Position numbers and translations under genes: made by a program. Positions 8,009 to 20,196 of a stretch of DNA of 62,877 bases are shown here, piece after piece. Each line of letters starts with the position of its first letter. Within the stretch, counting starts at the first letter, position 1. Location: IMG/VR virus record IMGVR_UViG_3300046167_000556, positions 1 to 62,877 of that record. One strand, 5' to 3'. A model generated the notes under the pieces. That model had not been told where the DNA came from. It searched no databases and saw only the letters and a program-made list of their open reading frames with translations. The stretch is from a virus.

Positions 8009-9730
8009 ATGAGTTGGAATGAAAATTGGATCAAAGGAGAAGATTACCCTACGTGGGGTGATACAGACGTATACAAGAAGACAATATCCGGGGGATATTT
8101 ATATAACGGAGAAACGCCTAAAGAAGCATACTATAGGGTCGCTAATGCAGTTGCTAGGCGATTGGATAAACCGGAAATGGCCGAAACGTTTTTTAATTAT
8201 ATTTGGAACGGTTGGCTATGTCTTGCTAGTCCGGTTCTTAGTAACACAGGGACCGATCGTGGCTTACCTATTAGCTGCTTCGGTATTGATGTCGCTGATA
8301 GCATACAAGATATCGGTCAAAAAAATCTAGAAATGATGCTACTCGCTAAGCACGGCGGTGGAGTTGGCGTTGGTATAAATCAAATTAGACCCGCTGGCAC
8401 TAAAATTACAGGTAATGGAACATCAGACGGAGTTGTCCCTTTTTGCAAAATCTATGATAGCACAATACTCGCGACTAATCAAGGATCAGTCAGACGAGGA
8501 GCTGCATCGGTTAACATCAACATTGAACACGATGACTTTGAAGAGTGGCTTGAAATTAGAGAACCTAAAGGAGATGTCAACAGACAATCGCTTAATTTAC
8601 ATCAGTGTGCAGTTGTGGGTGATAAGTTTATGCGACGCCTTGAACAAGGAGATAAGGATGCTCGATCTAGATGGAGTAAACTTCTTAGAAAACGAAAAGC
8701 AACTGGAGAACCGTATATTATGTTTAAAGGGAATGTTAACAAGGCAAATCCAAAAGCATATAAAGAAAACGGATTAAAAGTACATATGACTAATATATGT
8801 AGCGAAATAGCATTACACACCGATGAGACACACAGTTTTGTATGTTGTTTATCATCATTAAATTTAGCAAAGTATGAAGAATGGAAAGACACTAACCTTA
8901 TATATGACTCTATTTACTTTCTTGACGGAGTTATGGAAGAATTTATTCAGAGAGCAAAAGGTTTACGGGGATTTGAGAATAGTATTAGGTCCGCGCAAAA
9001 AGGACGGGCTTTGGGTCTGGGAGTCCTCGGATGGCATACATATCTCCAGGACAGAGGTATTCCTTTCGAAGGTTTACTTTCTCAGTTTGCGACTAGGAAA
9101 ATATTTTCGCAAATTAAAATCGAGAGTGAAAGGGCTTCTATGGCTCTTGCTGAAGATTACGGCGAGCCTCTTTGGTGTGCTGGTACTGGTATGCGTAATA
9201 CTCATTTGCGGGCTGTTGCTCCCACTGTATCTAATAGTAAGCTTAGTGGGAACGTCTCACCAGGAATAGAGCCTTGGGCTGCTAATGTTTTTACTGAGCA
9301 AGGAGCTAATGGTACTTTTATTAGGAAAAATCCTACGCTTGAAAGAGTTTTAGAAGAGCTAAACTTAAATAATTCTAAAGTCTGGAATAAAATATTAAGC
9401 GATGGAGGATCAGTGCAAGATGTTAAGGAACTAGATGGTTTATTAAATGGTGAAGATGTGCTTGTTAAAGACGTTTTTAAGACGTTTAAGGAGATCAATC
9501 AACTAGAGTTAGTTAATCAGGCTGGAATACGCCAACAGTACATAGATCAAGCTGTAAGCTTAAACTTAGCTTTCCCATCTGAAGCTACTCCAAAGTGGTT
9601 GAACAAAGTTCATTTCGATGCTTGGAAAAAAGGTGTTAAGACTTTATATTACACTAGAACTGAAAGTGTTTTACGTGGAGATATTGCAGCTAACGCTATG
9701 AATGAAGATTGTTTAGCGTGTGATGGATAA
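8009..9730 (+). CDS. nrdA: Ribonucleotide reductase class I, large subunit NrdA
   Basis: 573 residues, shorter than cellular NrdA because the N-terminal ATP-cone is absent, so dATP overall-activity control is probably lost. Active-site signatures: C90 in PISCFGID, N262-I-C264-S-E266, and C279/C280 in CCLSSLNLA. The C-terminal redox pair C568-L-A-C571 ends the protein. Together with NrdB it makes dNDPs from NDPs. It is the last rightward gene; a hairpin terminator follows 17 nt after the stop. Confidence 0.95.
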   Translation: MSWNENWIKGEDYPTWGDTDVYKKTISGGYLYNGETPKEAYYRVANAVARRLDKPEMAETFFNYIWNGWLCLASPVLSNTGTDRGLPISCFGIDVADSIQDIGQKNLEMMLLAKHGGGVGVGINQIRPAGTKITGNGTSDGVVPFCKIYDSTILATNQGSVRRGAASVNINIEHDDFEEWLEIREPKGDVNRQSLNLHQCAVVGDKFMRRLEQGDKDARSRWSKLLRKRKATGEPYIMFKGNVNKANPKAYKENGLKVHMTNICSEIALHTDETHSFVCCLSSLNLAKYEEWKDTNLIYDSIYFLDGVMEEFIQRAKGLRGFENSIRSAQKGRALGLGVLGWHTYLQDRGIPFEGLLSQFATRKIFSQIKIESERASMALAEDYGEPLWCAGTGMRNTHLRAVAPTVSNSKLSGNVSPGIEPWAANVFTEQGANGTFIRKNPTLERVLEELNLNNSKVWNKILSDGGSVQDVKELDGLLNGEDVLVKDVFKTFKEINQLELVNQAGIRQQYIDQAVSLNLAFPSEATPKWLNKVHFDAWKKGVKTLYYTRTESVLRGDIAANAMNEDCLACDG

Positions 9731-9746
9731 TATGCTATACATAATT

Positions 9747-9782
9747 AAAAAACGCCTCTAAATTAATTAGGGGCGTTTTTTT
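9747..9782. terminator. Bidirectional rho-independent terminator
   Basis: A-run, then AACGCCTCTAA, AT loop, TTAGGGGCGTT and a T-run. The stem is symmetrical, with A's on one side and T's on the other, so it can stop transcription from both converging operons (nrdA rightward and the late block leftward). Confidence 0.9.
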
Positions 9783-9814
9783 ATTTAAGGAAGTTTTGAG
9801 TATGGTGCTCATTT

Positions 9815-12800
9815 TTATTTTTCCTTTAATTGTTTTGCTATTTTATCTAAAAACTTTTTTCTAGCATTCTTGCTTAAATTAGCAACATATATTTGAGTTT
9901 TGTCATCTAAAGATTCATAAGCTTTTTTTCTGTTTACTATTTTTTGCTTAGCGGAATCTACTCTTTTAGCTTTAGCTTTTTCTTTTTGCTTTATTTTTTT
10001 AGTTTCTTTAAGCTGCGCTTTAATTAAATCATCTTCTTCATTTTTAACATTAACATCCCAAGTCCTAAATCCTAAAGACAATGCTAACCTTTGGTATATA
10101 GTATTACGATTATCTAGCATTTCTGCTACACTCTGTATTTCAGCGTACATACGATCCAATGGTATGTTAGCTGCACCAGCAGACAAACTACCTAAAACAG
10201 AATACGAAGGACTTAAATTTAATTTTCCATTAGCAGTTAAATCAAACCCTCGCTCTTTCATTAACTTTTCATTGTATTGATAACCTCTTATAGCTCCATA
10301 TATTTTTTTAAGCTTAGATCCAATTGGAGGCGATAGGTTGGCAACTTGTATTATAGTATAAGTTTGATCACCTGTAAAGCCTTTGTCTTTTTGCTTAAAG
10401 TACTCCATTATAGTGTTTTTAATTTGAGCTACAACAGCTCCCTCTAACACCTGTACCTCTTAAAATAGAATCTATACTACCATTAGTTATTCTTTTTAAC
10501 TTTTCAGCAGTGCTTTTATCTATTTCTTCTTCCTCCTCTTCTTCACCAAATCCAGGTATCAATGCAAATATAGCTGCGGACAAACTGTTGAATATAAGAT
10601 TTTGTATTGCTCCATAGTACATTATTTTACTAAAGTTAGAAAAATCACTTTGCAGCATAGAAGTAGTTCCAGGCATTTGACGTCTTTTAATAATGTCTAA
10701 TGCGCTTCTTTTCATTATTCTTGAATACTGCTGAGTCGTATTTTGAAAAGCTAATACTAATCTACCTAATACACTTGCTTGTTCCATAGATACTAATGAC
10801 GGGTCACTAGATTGCTGAGATTGATCAGACACTTCAATAAAATCTAAAAACGCTTTGTCTTCAGCTTGCTTTTCTGTGTACAGGTTGTTACCTTCAGCAT
10901 CTTTTTGATTTAAGTAAGTATTAATTCTATTTCTGTAAAAAGTAGCTCCACCTGATGCAATTGCAAAACTATCTGCTATTTGCGTAGGTGTAAAACCTTT
11001 TTTAAGTAACCAGCTTAACGCTGCAGTAGCTTTGTTTTTTGAATTTGCTGCTTCGTTTGCAATTTCTGCCTCATTAACATCTGCTCTCAATCCACCTCTA
11101 CGTTGTTTTAATTTGTCAGAATTAAATAATGTAGAAAAATCTTTCCAGTATTGTTTTTGATTTGCAAACGCCGCCGCTGCTTTAACAGGGTTGTTATCAC
11201 TCCAGTTTAAAAAGTTACTAGTTGAAAGTAATTGTAACAATGCTGATCTACGGTTAAAAAACATTATAGATCCTATAGAGTTGTTTAGCCAGTTATTCCA
11301 CTTGTTAACCTGAGCATTTGTTCCAGACGGTCTATTAGTACCGTTTTCCATTCTATACAAAGAATCTTTTAAAGCGGTTACATGTCTTTTACCGTATAAA
11401 GCTTCTATTTTATTTAGGTTTTCATCGCTAAATATTTCATTTACATTTTCAATCCACTCTGCTAAATATGCTTTTCTACCACCTTTTTCAGTTAAGTTAT
11501 TTATATCTGATAATATTGTACCAACATCCCAATGTTCACTAGGTTTTAACCATTCATTACTTTTTGATATTAAAACCAAGGACTCTGCATAGGCTAATAA
11601 TTCAGGATTACCTGCTACATAAGCAACTAAAGTTCCAACTTCTTTTTCATTTAAACCAGGAACAGCATAACCAGCTTTATTCCATAAATAAACCCTAACA
11701 GCTTGATCATTTGTATAATCTTTAGTAGGTATTAAATCACCTATAGTTTTAGCTATATTAGGCATTGCCTTGTTTAAAGCTTTGAAATCGTTTTTAGTTG
11801 TTTGTTTAGCAACATCAATAGCAGCTACACCTTCTGTATAAGGTCTTATTAGGTTTTTATCAAACCAAGCCATATCTTTAGTACCTTGCTTTCCTTTGCC
11901 TGAAAAAGTATAACCAGTAAGTAATCTAAAATCTTCAGCAGATGAAGGTATATAAAATTTATATTTACCTATACCCGCGCCCATTCTTTTAGCTACTATT
12001 TTAGAGTAAGTAACATCAGCAGCGACACCTTTATTTCTTTGAATTATATTGTTAAATTCTTTAGTTAAACTTAATTTGACGCCTGAATCTAAAGCTTGGC
12101 TTTCAAGTTCAGCCCTAGCTTGAGCATTTTTAACAATTACCTCAGGGTCTAAATTTGTTATAACTTTATTAATCGCATCAGCGGATTTTTTATATACATT
12201 AACACCGTCTGCAAAATATATACTGCTTTTATTTTTACTATCTAAAGCTGAAAGTCTTCCTTCTAAGAACGGGTTTGTTTCACCTAAAGCAACATCTTGA
12301 ATATCCGAAACATACTTAGCGTTAATAGTTTGATTAAAATCCAACAAAACTTCACTGTTTAACACATTCAATAAAGTAGATACATTATCAAGCGCTTTAG
12401 GATTATTTTTCAATAAAGAAAGCATGCTTAAAGTATTTTTAGCAAGAGCTATAGTAGCGCCTCCTACAGATTTTTGATGCTCTCCCTTGGGTTGTAAATA
12501 CTTATCTATACTTAAATTTGTATTTGCTCTTTTAGAAAAAAATCTTTGCTTAGTGGTTTTTTTCTTTTGGGTTTTAGATAATTTTTTCCAAGCTTTTTCA
12601 GAAGCTTCTTTTTGCGCCGCAACAGCTTCTTTATACTGTGGATGCTTTGTGTTTAGCTCTAGAGTTTTTAATTTGTTTTGTTTTGTATATCCTTTTCCGT
12701 CTTTATCTAAGTATACTGCTTGACTTCCTTCAAAAAGCTGTATTCCAACAGGAACAGCTAAAGCTTTTAAAGCATTACCAATATTAGTATTAGATTCTAG

Positions 12801-15800
12801 CCATCTTAAATATCCCGGTATTAGAGCTTCGTTTTTAGCTAATATCTTAAAAGCTTTAGAATTTAAGTATTCAAATAAAACTGTATTTGCTTTCCTTGCT
12901 GCTTTTATTTTTTCACTAAATAGTTCTTGAAACTCTTGCGCTTTTTGCTCAGCAGTTCCTTTGCTATTCGCTTGCCAACTTAAAATATCTTTGTAAAGTT
13001 TGTTACTACGTGATACTACAAATATATCGTTTTTAACAGCTTCAACCGCAGCAAAACCAGGATCAACAACTTTTATGTTTAAGGCTTTTTGTATAAACTT
13101 TCTTAAAGGGTTACTAGTATTTATGTACCTGCTGTGAAAACCTAAAAACGTTTTTGAAACACCTGGTATTTTAAATAATCCCGCAGGAACTATTTCTGCT
13201 AATTTTTCAGAAAATGCTGCTAATTCTTGTAACCCCTGTTCACTAGCGGTAGTATGCTCCGCGTATTGATTAAAATATTTTTGATACTCTTTAAAGTTTT
13301 CTATTTCCTTTTTAAACTTAGGGCTTGTAAAAACTGTTCTAACACCAGCTGAAATCTTATTAAAAGGTTTCGACCAGTAGTTATCCCATTCATCTTTTAC
13401 TTCATCAGATGAGTTTTCATACCATTCTATAAAAATCTTCAGAAGATTGATCAAACCTATTATCAACAAGTATGCTCGCGCCTACTAGAATGTCTTTACT
13501 AATTGAAAACTTAATATTACCTCTTTCAATTTGACGAGACATATCTTCTTCAAAGTTTTCTGTAATAACAACACCTAAAGCTTCTTGATTATTTTTTAAT
13601 GCTTCAGAAATAGGTCCATCTGTTTTTAAATCCTGATTAATAATATCAAAAGCAATTTCTTCACCCATAGCTTTAGCTAAAGATTCTTTTCTACCTCTAA
13701 TAGGTTTACCGTCAGGTCCCTATAATAGAACTTAAAAATAATTCGTCCGATATAGCTTGGCTTATATTAGGTACTCTTCTTATTATTTCATTACCTGATG
13801 TTTTACCTTTTGCTTCTGTCGATGTTTTTTCTCTATCTACTTTAGCTCCTTTCCATACGTCGCTATTTACAAAATTAGGAACAAATGTAGCGTCTCCAAA
13901 AGTGTTTATAACTCTTTTACCGTCTTTATCTAATAAATATTTTCCGCCTACAGATTTTTGTATAGCCTCAGGAAATGCTTTAGTTAAATAAAAGGTTGTC
14001 ATATTCTCCAGAATAGCCTTTTTATTAGCTTTAAGATAGTTTTGCAACTCGTTGTTCTTAATACCACCCATTTCTTTTTTAAGTACAATATCGGCTTGTT
14101 TTCCAATGTCCTTTTTTATCTCGGCAATAATTGGAGGTACGCTAACGTTTTTAGTTACGGAAGCATCGAACTTAGATTTTAATACTCTAACAGATGAAAT
14201 AACTTTATCTCTAACAGTTTTTAAACCATCTGTACTTAAAACTTTTTGTTGTACTAAATTTTTATATTTAGGTTTTTCGGAGTAACTGGAGCAGTTGGTT
14301 CGCTGGCTGTAATTCCTTTTGCTTCAGATACGTCAACATCAAAAGCAGAATCTGTTACTTTACCTGTATTTAAAGCACCTTTCATTCTATTGTTTAACTG
14401 AGCCATTAAATAACCGAACAAAGAATCGTTTTGCTTTGGATCAAATTTAGCGATGTAAGGAAGCATGTTAGCTATAGTTTCACTAACCATACTGTTCATA
14501 TCAAACCCAGGGAAGCGAGTTAAGGTTTACAATATTACCTTTTTTAGTTTTAAAAACTAATGATTTAGATTTTATAAGACCTTTTAATATGGTGTATATT
14601 TTAGGATTATTTTTATTAAAACCATCAGGATTGTTACCTATGTCGTCAAGCTCTTTTTTAGATTTAGCTGTTGACTCTTTTAATGCTTGGCTATCCGCTT
14701 TAACCGGTTTTGGCTTAGCTAATGCTTTGGCTTTTTGACTTACTGCGGATTTATCAAATACTACAATGTTTTCGGTGTCTCTACCAGTTATTAAATCTGT
14801 ATCTGTAAATCTAGTTGCTTTAATACCTTTTTCAGCAAGAGCTTCGTTTAGTTTGTTTAAATCCTCTTCAGTAAAAGCATTTTCAAATCTAGCATCTATT
14901 AATTCATATAAACGAGAATCGTCTACTGTCCAACCTTCAATTCTTGGCTGTATATTTAAGTCTCTTATTACTTCAAATACTTGAGCTTCAGTAGCAATTT
15001 CAGCTTCATTTATTTTAAAGCTTTGCACTTTACCGTTGCTGCCTTTAGCATATTCTTCCGCTTGCTTTTTGCTTTCTGAAAAGTAAATATTACCATCTAT
15101 ATCGTTTACGGTTTTAACCGCTCCTCCGTGAAATACTTCAATGTCTTTTTTAGGATCCTTAGCTACTACAGCTGCTTCTGCTTTCTCAGCTCTTTCAATT
15201 TTACTCTCTAAGTTGGCCTTTTGTTGTTCGTAAACATCAAAATCAATTTCACCATCTTCATACTCCGTTTCAAGTTGCTCTAGCTGTTGATTAAACTTAG
15301 TAATACTTAACTTGTCTTTTGTTAATTTTTCATCTTCTTTACTGACAGCGGTTTTAACTATAGGATCTTGTACTGTTTTTCCTCCGAAGTGACTAGCTTT
15401 ATTATAATCTTTTACAAAGTAATATGCACTTTCACCGTCTTTTAACTGGATTGTGCTTGGAAGAAATTTATTTGCAAAAAACCTAATTCTATCGATTGTG
15501 CTTTCTGTTACTTTTTGGCCATCAGCTAATACATCAGACATAGCGTTCATCGCTTCTTCGTAGTAGTCTTTTTGCTTTACAAGCTCTCCTTCAATGTTTT
15601 TATTAGCATAACTTTCGTCAATTCTAAACTTAACTTTAGCATATAGATCAGGTTGATTTTTTTGTAAATACGTTAGTAGACTTTCTCCTGCGGCATCAAT
15701 ATTGTCTTGATTCTTACCAAAGTTTTCTCTAGCGTATTTATGTAAAACTTCATGCGCAAATATTCCTGTTCTCCTATTTTTAATAGAAGATTCCATATTA

Positions 15801-18800
15801 ATTACAATTTGATTACTTCCTGATATTGCTCCTCCTTCGTAAGATCCATTATCTATAGCTTCTCTAAGCGTTGTTTTACTGCCACTTTGTGCAGGCTTGT
15901 CTAATTTCCCTGGGTCACTTTTTTCAAAAAAAGCAATAATATCCTTTTTAGTTTCTGCAACAACAAATTCAACGTTTAAACCTATATCGTCCGCAAACTT
16001 TTGAGCGTTTGTTTGCCCTTTTTGTATTCTTGCTTTATAAGTTTTATTAACGTAATTATTTAAAGCCTTATCGTTTATTTCTTTTGCAGTAGGTTCTTTT
16101 GCTCCTTCTTTTTGTTCTTCTTTTAATAATTCAATAGCTTCATCGACTTCAGCTTGTTTTGCTTCAGGTGATAAGTTAGCAAAATTGTTTGCTACATATT
16201 GAGAGCTTTCTGCAAGCATTTTTGTTTTGTAAAACTCATAACCTTGTGAGCTATCAAAAGAAACCCCTTGAGCTGCCGCGTTTTTTCTAGCAGCTTTTAT
16301 ATCTGTTTCGTTGGTTAAAATCTGCTCTCTTTCTCCAGCTAATTCATTAAACTCTCCTCTTAGTACTTTCTCTATATTTGATAGTTCACTAGCTTTTATA
16401 TTAGGATTAGCGTAAGCATCAATTAATCTTTTATTTAGTCTACGTATTTTTTTATTAACTTCACCTACTTTTTCTAAAGCTTCTGGAGATAGGTCTGTGC
16501 CTATTTTAAATAAAACACCGTCTTCTAAAGCTTCACCTTTTTTTACTAAATCATCTACAGTTTGTTGTGTTTCTGTAGGTAAGTTTAAGTTTTTTAAAGC
16601 AGGGTCAGATGGTCCTTGAATTTCTATATTTGTTAATTTTCTTAATTTAGAAGTTATATTGAATAACTCATCAACTTCTGCTCTATTTGCTAATTCGCTT
16701 ATTACAGCTTGCTTAACACCTTTAAATGCTGTAACGGCTCCAATTCCGCCACCCATTAAAGCTCCTTGAGCAAAACTTTCAAGACCTCCTTCAAAAACAC
16801 TTTTATCTTCATTTAAGAAATATACATCTCCTATGTTTTGAAATAATGTAGTTCCAAATTCAGAGCCTCCTTCAACTCTAAGGCCTTTTTCTAATTGCTT
16901 ACTAACAAACTCAAACCCCTCTTTTACTGTTTGAGGAGGCAGCATTTTAACACCGTCTTTTAATCCTTTTAAAAGTCGCATTGTACCTATTCTTTCGAAA
17001 GCTACTTCAGCTATACCCGCTAAGGCTTGGTTGCTTAGTATTTTCCAATCTTCTATTTTAAGAATGTCTGCGTCTTTATTCATTTGGGTTTCAATAGAAG
17101 CTTGCTCCAATGGATCCATATTTGGATTTTCTTTTAACAGCTTATTATTGTTTACCATTCTTTCAGAAGCTTCTTTTTGCTTAATAGCCATTTCCATCCC
17201 TTTACCACCAGCTCCAGATAAAAAGAATAAAGGCATAGCTACAGGTCCGGTCATAGCCATACCTAAAGAAGGTAGTAAATTGGGTATAGATCCAGCAACC
17301 CATCTGCCCGCATCTTTAACGCTGCTTATTTCATCGACAGTTATTGCTCTTTGAAAGTTTTCCATTTCTTTCTGCATACTGCTACCTAATGAAACTAAGC
17401 TTGTTTGTTCTTCTACTAAAGCAGATATTTTAGCTCCAGCTGCTACTTTCATTAAAGAATAAGGATCTCTAAGAATATTTAACTGAGCCATGCTATACAT
17501 AACATCTGTACCCATTGATTTAGTAGCTGAAACGAGCTGCTCTAGTCTATCGTAATTTCTATTAAAATCGTCAATAGCGTAAGGAATAGCTTTTTCTCTG
17601 TCCGCGACACCAGAGTCCTCTAGTGTTTTTTGAGCTTTTTGCAAATCATTTTGTTGCTTTAAATAAGATGATTGCAATGCAAAGGCTTGTAGGTAGTTTT
17701 CTTTAGATTGAGTCCTACTATAATTATCTAAAGCTACTTCTAATTCTTCTTTTGTGTTAAATAGAGCGGTAGCATTGTCTTTAAAGTTAGATATTTTTTC
17801 TTCGTCCTCAGAAGCTAATGCTAATATAGACGTTCTTTGCTCAGGGCTTAAGTTGCTAACGTACTCAGAAGACTTAGCTAGGGCATAGTTGTTTCTACGT
17901 TCTCTATCGTACAAAGCTATTTCATTGTCGCTAACGTCTTTTACAAAACCATTTTTTTGGTAGTCTTTATATGCTTTAAATTCTTCAGCACTATTAAAGT
18001 CTTCTTTGGTAGCTTGTTTTTTTATTTTTTTACTTCCACTTCCTTTGTAAAACCTTGCCTCTTCAGGTTTCATTAATCCAGACTCACGGTATTCTTTAAA
18101 GGACATAGTCGATGTACTATCGTCTACCTCTTGAAACTTTTTTAGCCTTTCCGCTTTTATGCTAGAATTTAATTCGTCTTTAGTTAAGTCAGGTGCTTGT
18201 ATTTGTTCAGCATAGTTTTCATATGCTACAGATTCCTTTCCGGCAGAAGTACTTAAATAGTCTAAATTACCACTTTGCTTTATGTATTGATTAATTGCTT
18301 TTGCAGAAGCTTGTAAATCTTCTTTACTTTGATTTTTTCCAACTTTAATAGCTTTAAGAAGATCAGCTAAAATACCTAAGTTAGGATCAGCTTTATCTAT
18401 ATTTGACAACGATACTGCATCAATGCTTCCTAAAGCAGTAGCTTGCTCAACAGTTATACCTAGTCTAGAAAGTTTTTTGTTTAAAAAAGGAGCTATGTCC
18501 TCTTCGCTTCCTTTACTTAATTCTTCCGGCGTAACGTAGTATTTGGATTTTGGATCAGGATCTTGTGATTCCGATGAACCATTTTCCAAGTCTAATACCG
18601 TATCGATTGGTGTTGTTTGATTGTTTGGCAGAGCATTTACACCTGCTGCACTGCCTGTTGTATTTCCCGAGTTTTCGGTTATCAACTTTAAATTGTTTTT
18701 TTGTATTAATTCTTCTACAGAAAAACCACTGTCTGCAGCAAGTGTTAATAGTTGTTGTTCAGTTATTACTTTCCCTGTTCCTTCTTGACGGTAATCGCTC

Positions 18801-18802
18801 AT
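9815..18802 (-). CDS. Giant internal virion (ejection) protein with HExxH and ADP-ribosyltransferase-like segments; frame broken five times
   Basis: Six ORFs join into one ~2994-residue protein if single-base errors in short runs are corrected at about 14520 (extra A), 14275 (missing A), 13719 (extra G), 13433 (extra T) and 10441 (extra G; coding strand). Residues 1017-1021 are HEVLH (zinc metallopeptidase motif, IFAHEVLHKYA). Residues ~1223-1350 (VFHGG H1225, IYFSES Y1240, EEYAKG, later ENIVVFDKSA) resemble the ART fold of phage polyvalent proteins. A hydrophobic Gly/Pro stretch lies around residues 490-520, and a poly-Glu stretch near the C-terminus. Last gene of the late operon, as for ejected internal proteins of podoviruses. 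Domain calls are by motif only. Confidence 0.8.
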
Positions 18803-18821
18803 AATTGTTGTTTAATTTAGT

Positions 18822-20186
18822 TTATTGTTTTCTTCCTGTACTTCCTGTTAGTGTTCTAAAAGCTCCGTAATTTAAAGAATACTTTTTTGTTTTTTCGTTG
18901 TAATTATATAGGGGAATTTGATTTTCTTTATCATACTTATAAGAAGGAAAGCTTATAGTCCCTTTTGTGTCTACTGACGAAGCTCCTGTGTCAACTCTTA
19001 ACGCTTGTATGTACAAAGTACCTTTATCATCTTTATTACCTACAATTTTATAATTTACACCCTTTACAGGCACTTCTTTTCCAATATTTCTTGATAAAGT
19101 TACAAGATCTTTATCTGATTCATATTTATCAGGTTTTCCAGGCTTAGGTAGCTGTACGGAAATACCGTGTTCTAGATTTGCTTTCTTTACAGCTGCATCT
19201 ACGTAGTAATTTCTTATTTGTTTTAAAACAGCGTCACGGTTTTTGTAATTTTCACCTAAAGCTTGCTTAAGTGTTCCTTGTCCGTTTATTTTATCTTGCC
19301 ATATACTGTTTGCGTAGGTGTAGCTACTTGGATCGTCAATTAAGCTTGTGCTTAAGTTAGATACAGCGGCCTCGACTTTATCTCTATTTATAGTGTATAT
19401 TTCATTACCTTTTTCACCAATCTTAGTAGATGGTATTAACTCTTTTTTAAAGATGCCGCTATTTGCTAAAGCGGGTAAGTCTAATGTTTTACCACTTAAA
19501 CCCATTGCTGATAAATAAGTATCTGTTGTCCCAGAGTCATCTGCCACAGTGTTAAATATCATTTGATTAGGATTAGTTTTTAATCCGTTTGTAATATTTG
19601 AAATATTAAGTTTATAAGTTTTATCTCCAACTGTCGTAACTAAAGTTCTTGCACCGGCAGCGTTGGTTTCCATTTTGGTATTTTTACCCCCACCTTTCAT
19701 ATCTTTAACAACTTCTAAAAGATCAAGATTGTTAGTGTTACTAATAGATCCGGTTTTACCAGGTGTTACCATTAATCCTTTATTGAATTGGTCTACTAAG
19801 TATTTACCTGTACTAAGATCAGCTACTAAACTTTCAGGGTATTTATTTAATTTATTTATTTCAGCTTTAGCTTCTGCTCTTTGCTTAGGACTAGAAAATG
19901 TTCTACTCATTACATCATACTGAGCAGCAATTTTTTGCTTAGCGGCTTGGGCTTCTTCAAATATTTGCCTTTCAAAGTTATTTTCACCTTCTTCAAGCGA
20001 CAAACCCATTTTATTAACATCGTCATCAATAGCTTGTTGAGCAGCTAGACTTTCCGCTATTAGCTCTCCTTTACGTTTTCTTTCTTCGTTAGCAAATGTG
20101 TAAACATCACCAGCAAGTTTTTGTATGCCTTGGTATACTGCAGCTCCTGTGTTTATCGGTGCTGCTTTTGGATTTCTATAACTCAT
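18822..20186 (-). CDS. Internal virion protein (454 aa)
   Basis: Begins MSYRNPKAAPINTGAAVYQG; Lys/Ala/Glu-rich helices, then mixed alpha/beta. It lies between the Ala-rich 291-residue protein and the giant ejection protein, the position of T7 gp15/gp16-like cargo proteins. The next gene starts 20 nt downstream. No catalytic motif seen. Confidence 0.65.
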   Translation of the reverse strand: MSYRNPKAAPINTGAAVYQGIQKLAGDVYTFANEERKRKGELIAESLAAQQAIDDDVNKMGLSLEEGENNFERQIFEEAQAAKQKIAAQYDVMSRTFSSPKQRAEAKAEINKLNKYPESLVADLSTGKYLVDQFNKGLMVTPGKTGSISNTNNLDLLEVVKDMKGGGKNTKMETNAAGARTLVTTVGDKTYKLNISNITNGLKTNPNQMIFNTVADDSGTTDTYLSAMGLSGKTLDLPALANSGIFKKELIPSTKIGEKGNEIYTINRDKVEAAVSNLSTSLIDDPSSYTYANSIWQDKINGQGTLKQALGENYKNRDAVLKQIRNYYVDAAVKKANLEHGISVQLPKPGKPDKYESDKDLVTLSRNIGKEVPVKGVNYKIVGNKDDKGTLYIQALRVDTGASSVDTKGTISFPSYKYDKENQIPLYNYNEKTKKYSLNYGAFRTLTGSTGRKQ

Positions 20187-20196
20187 ATATTATTTT

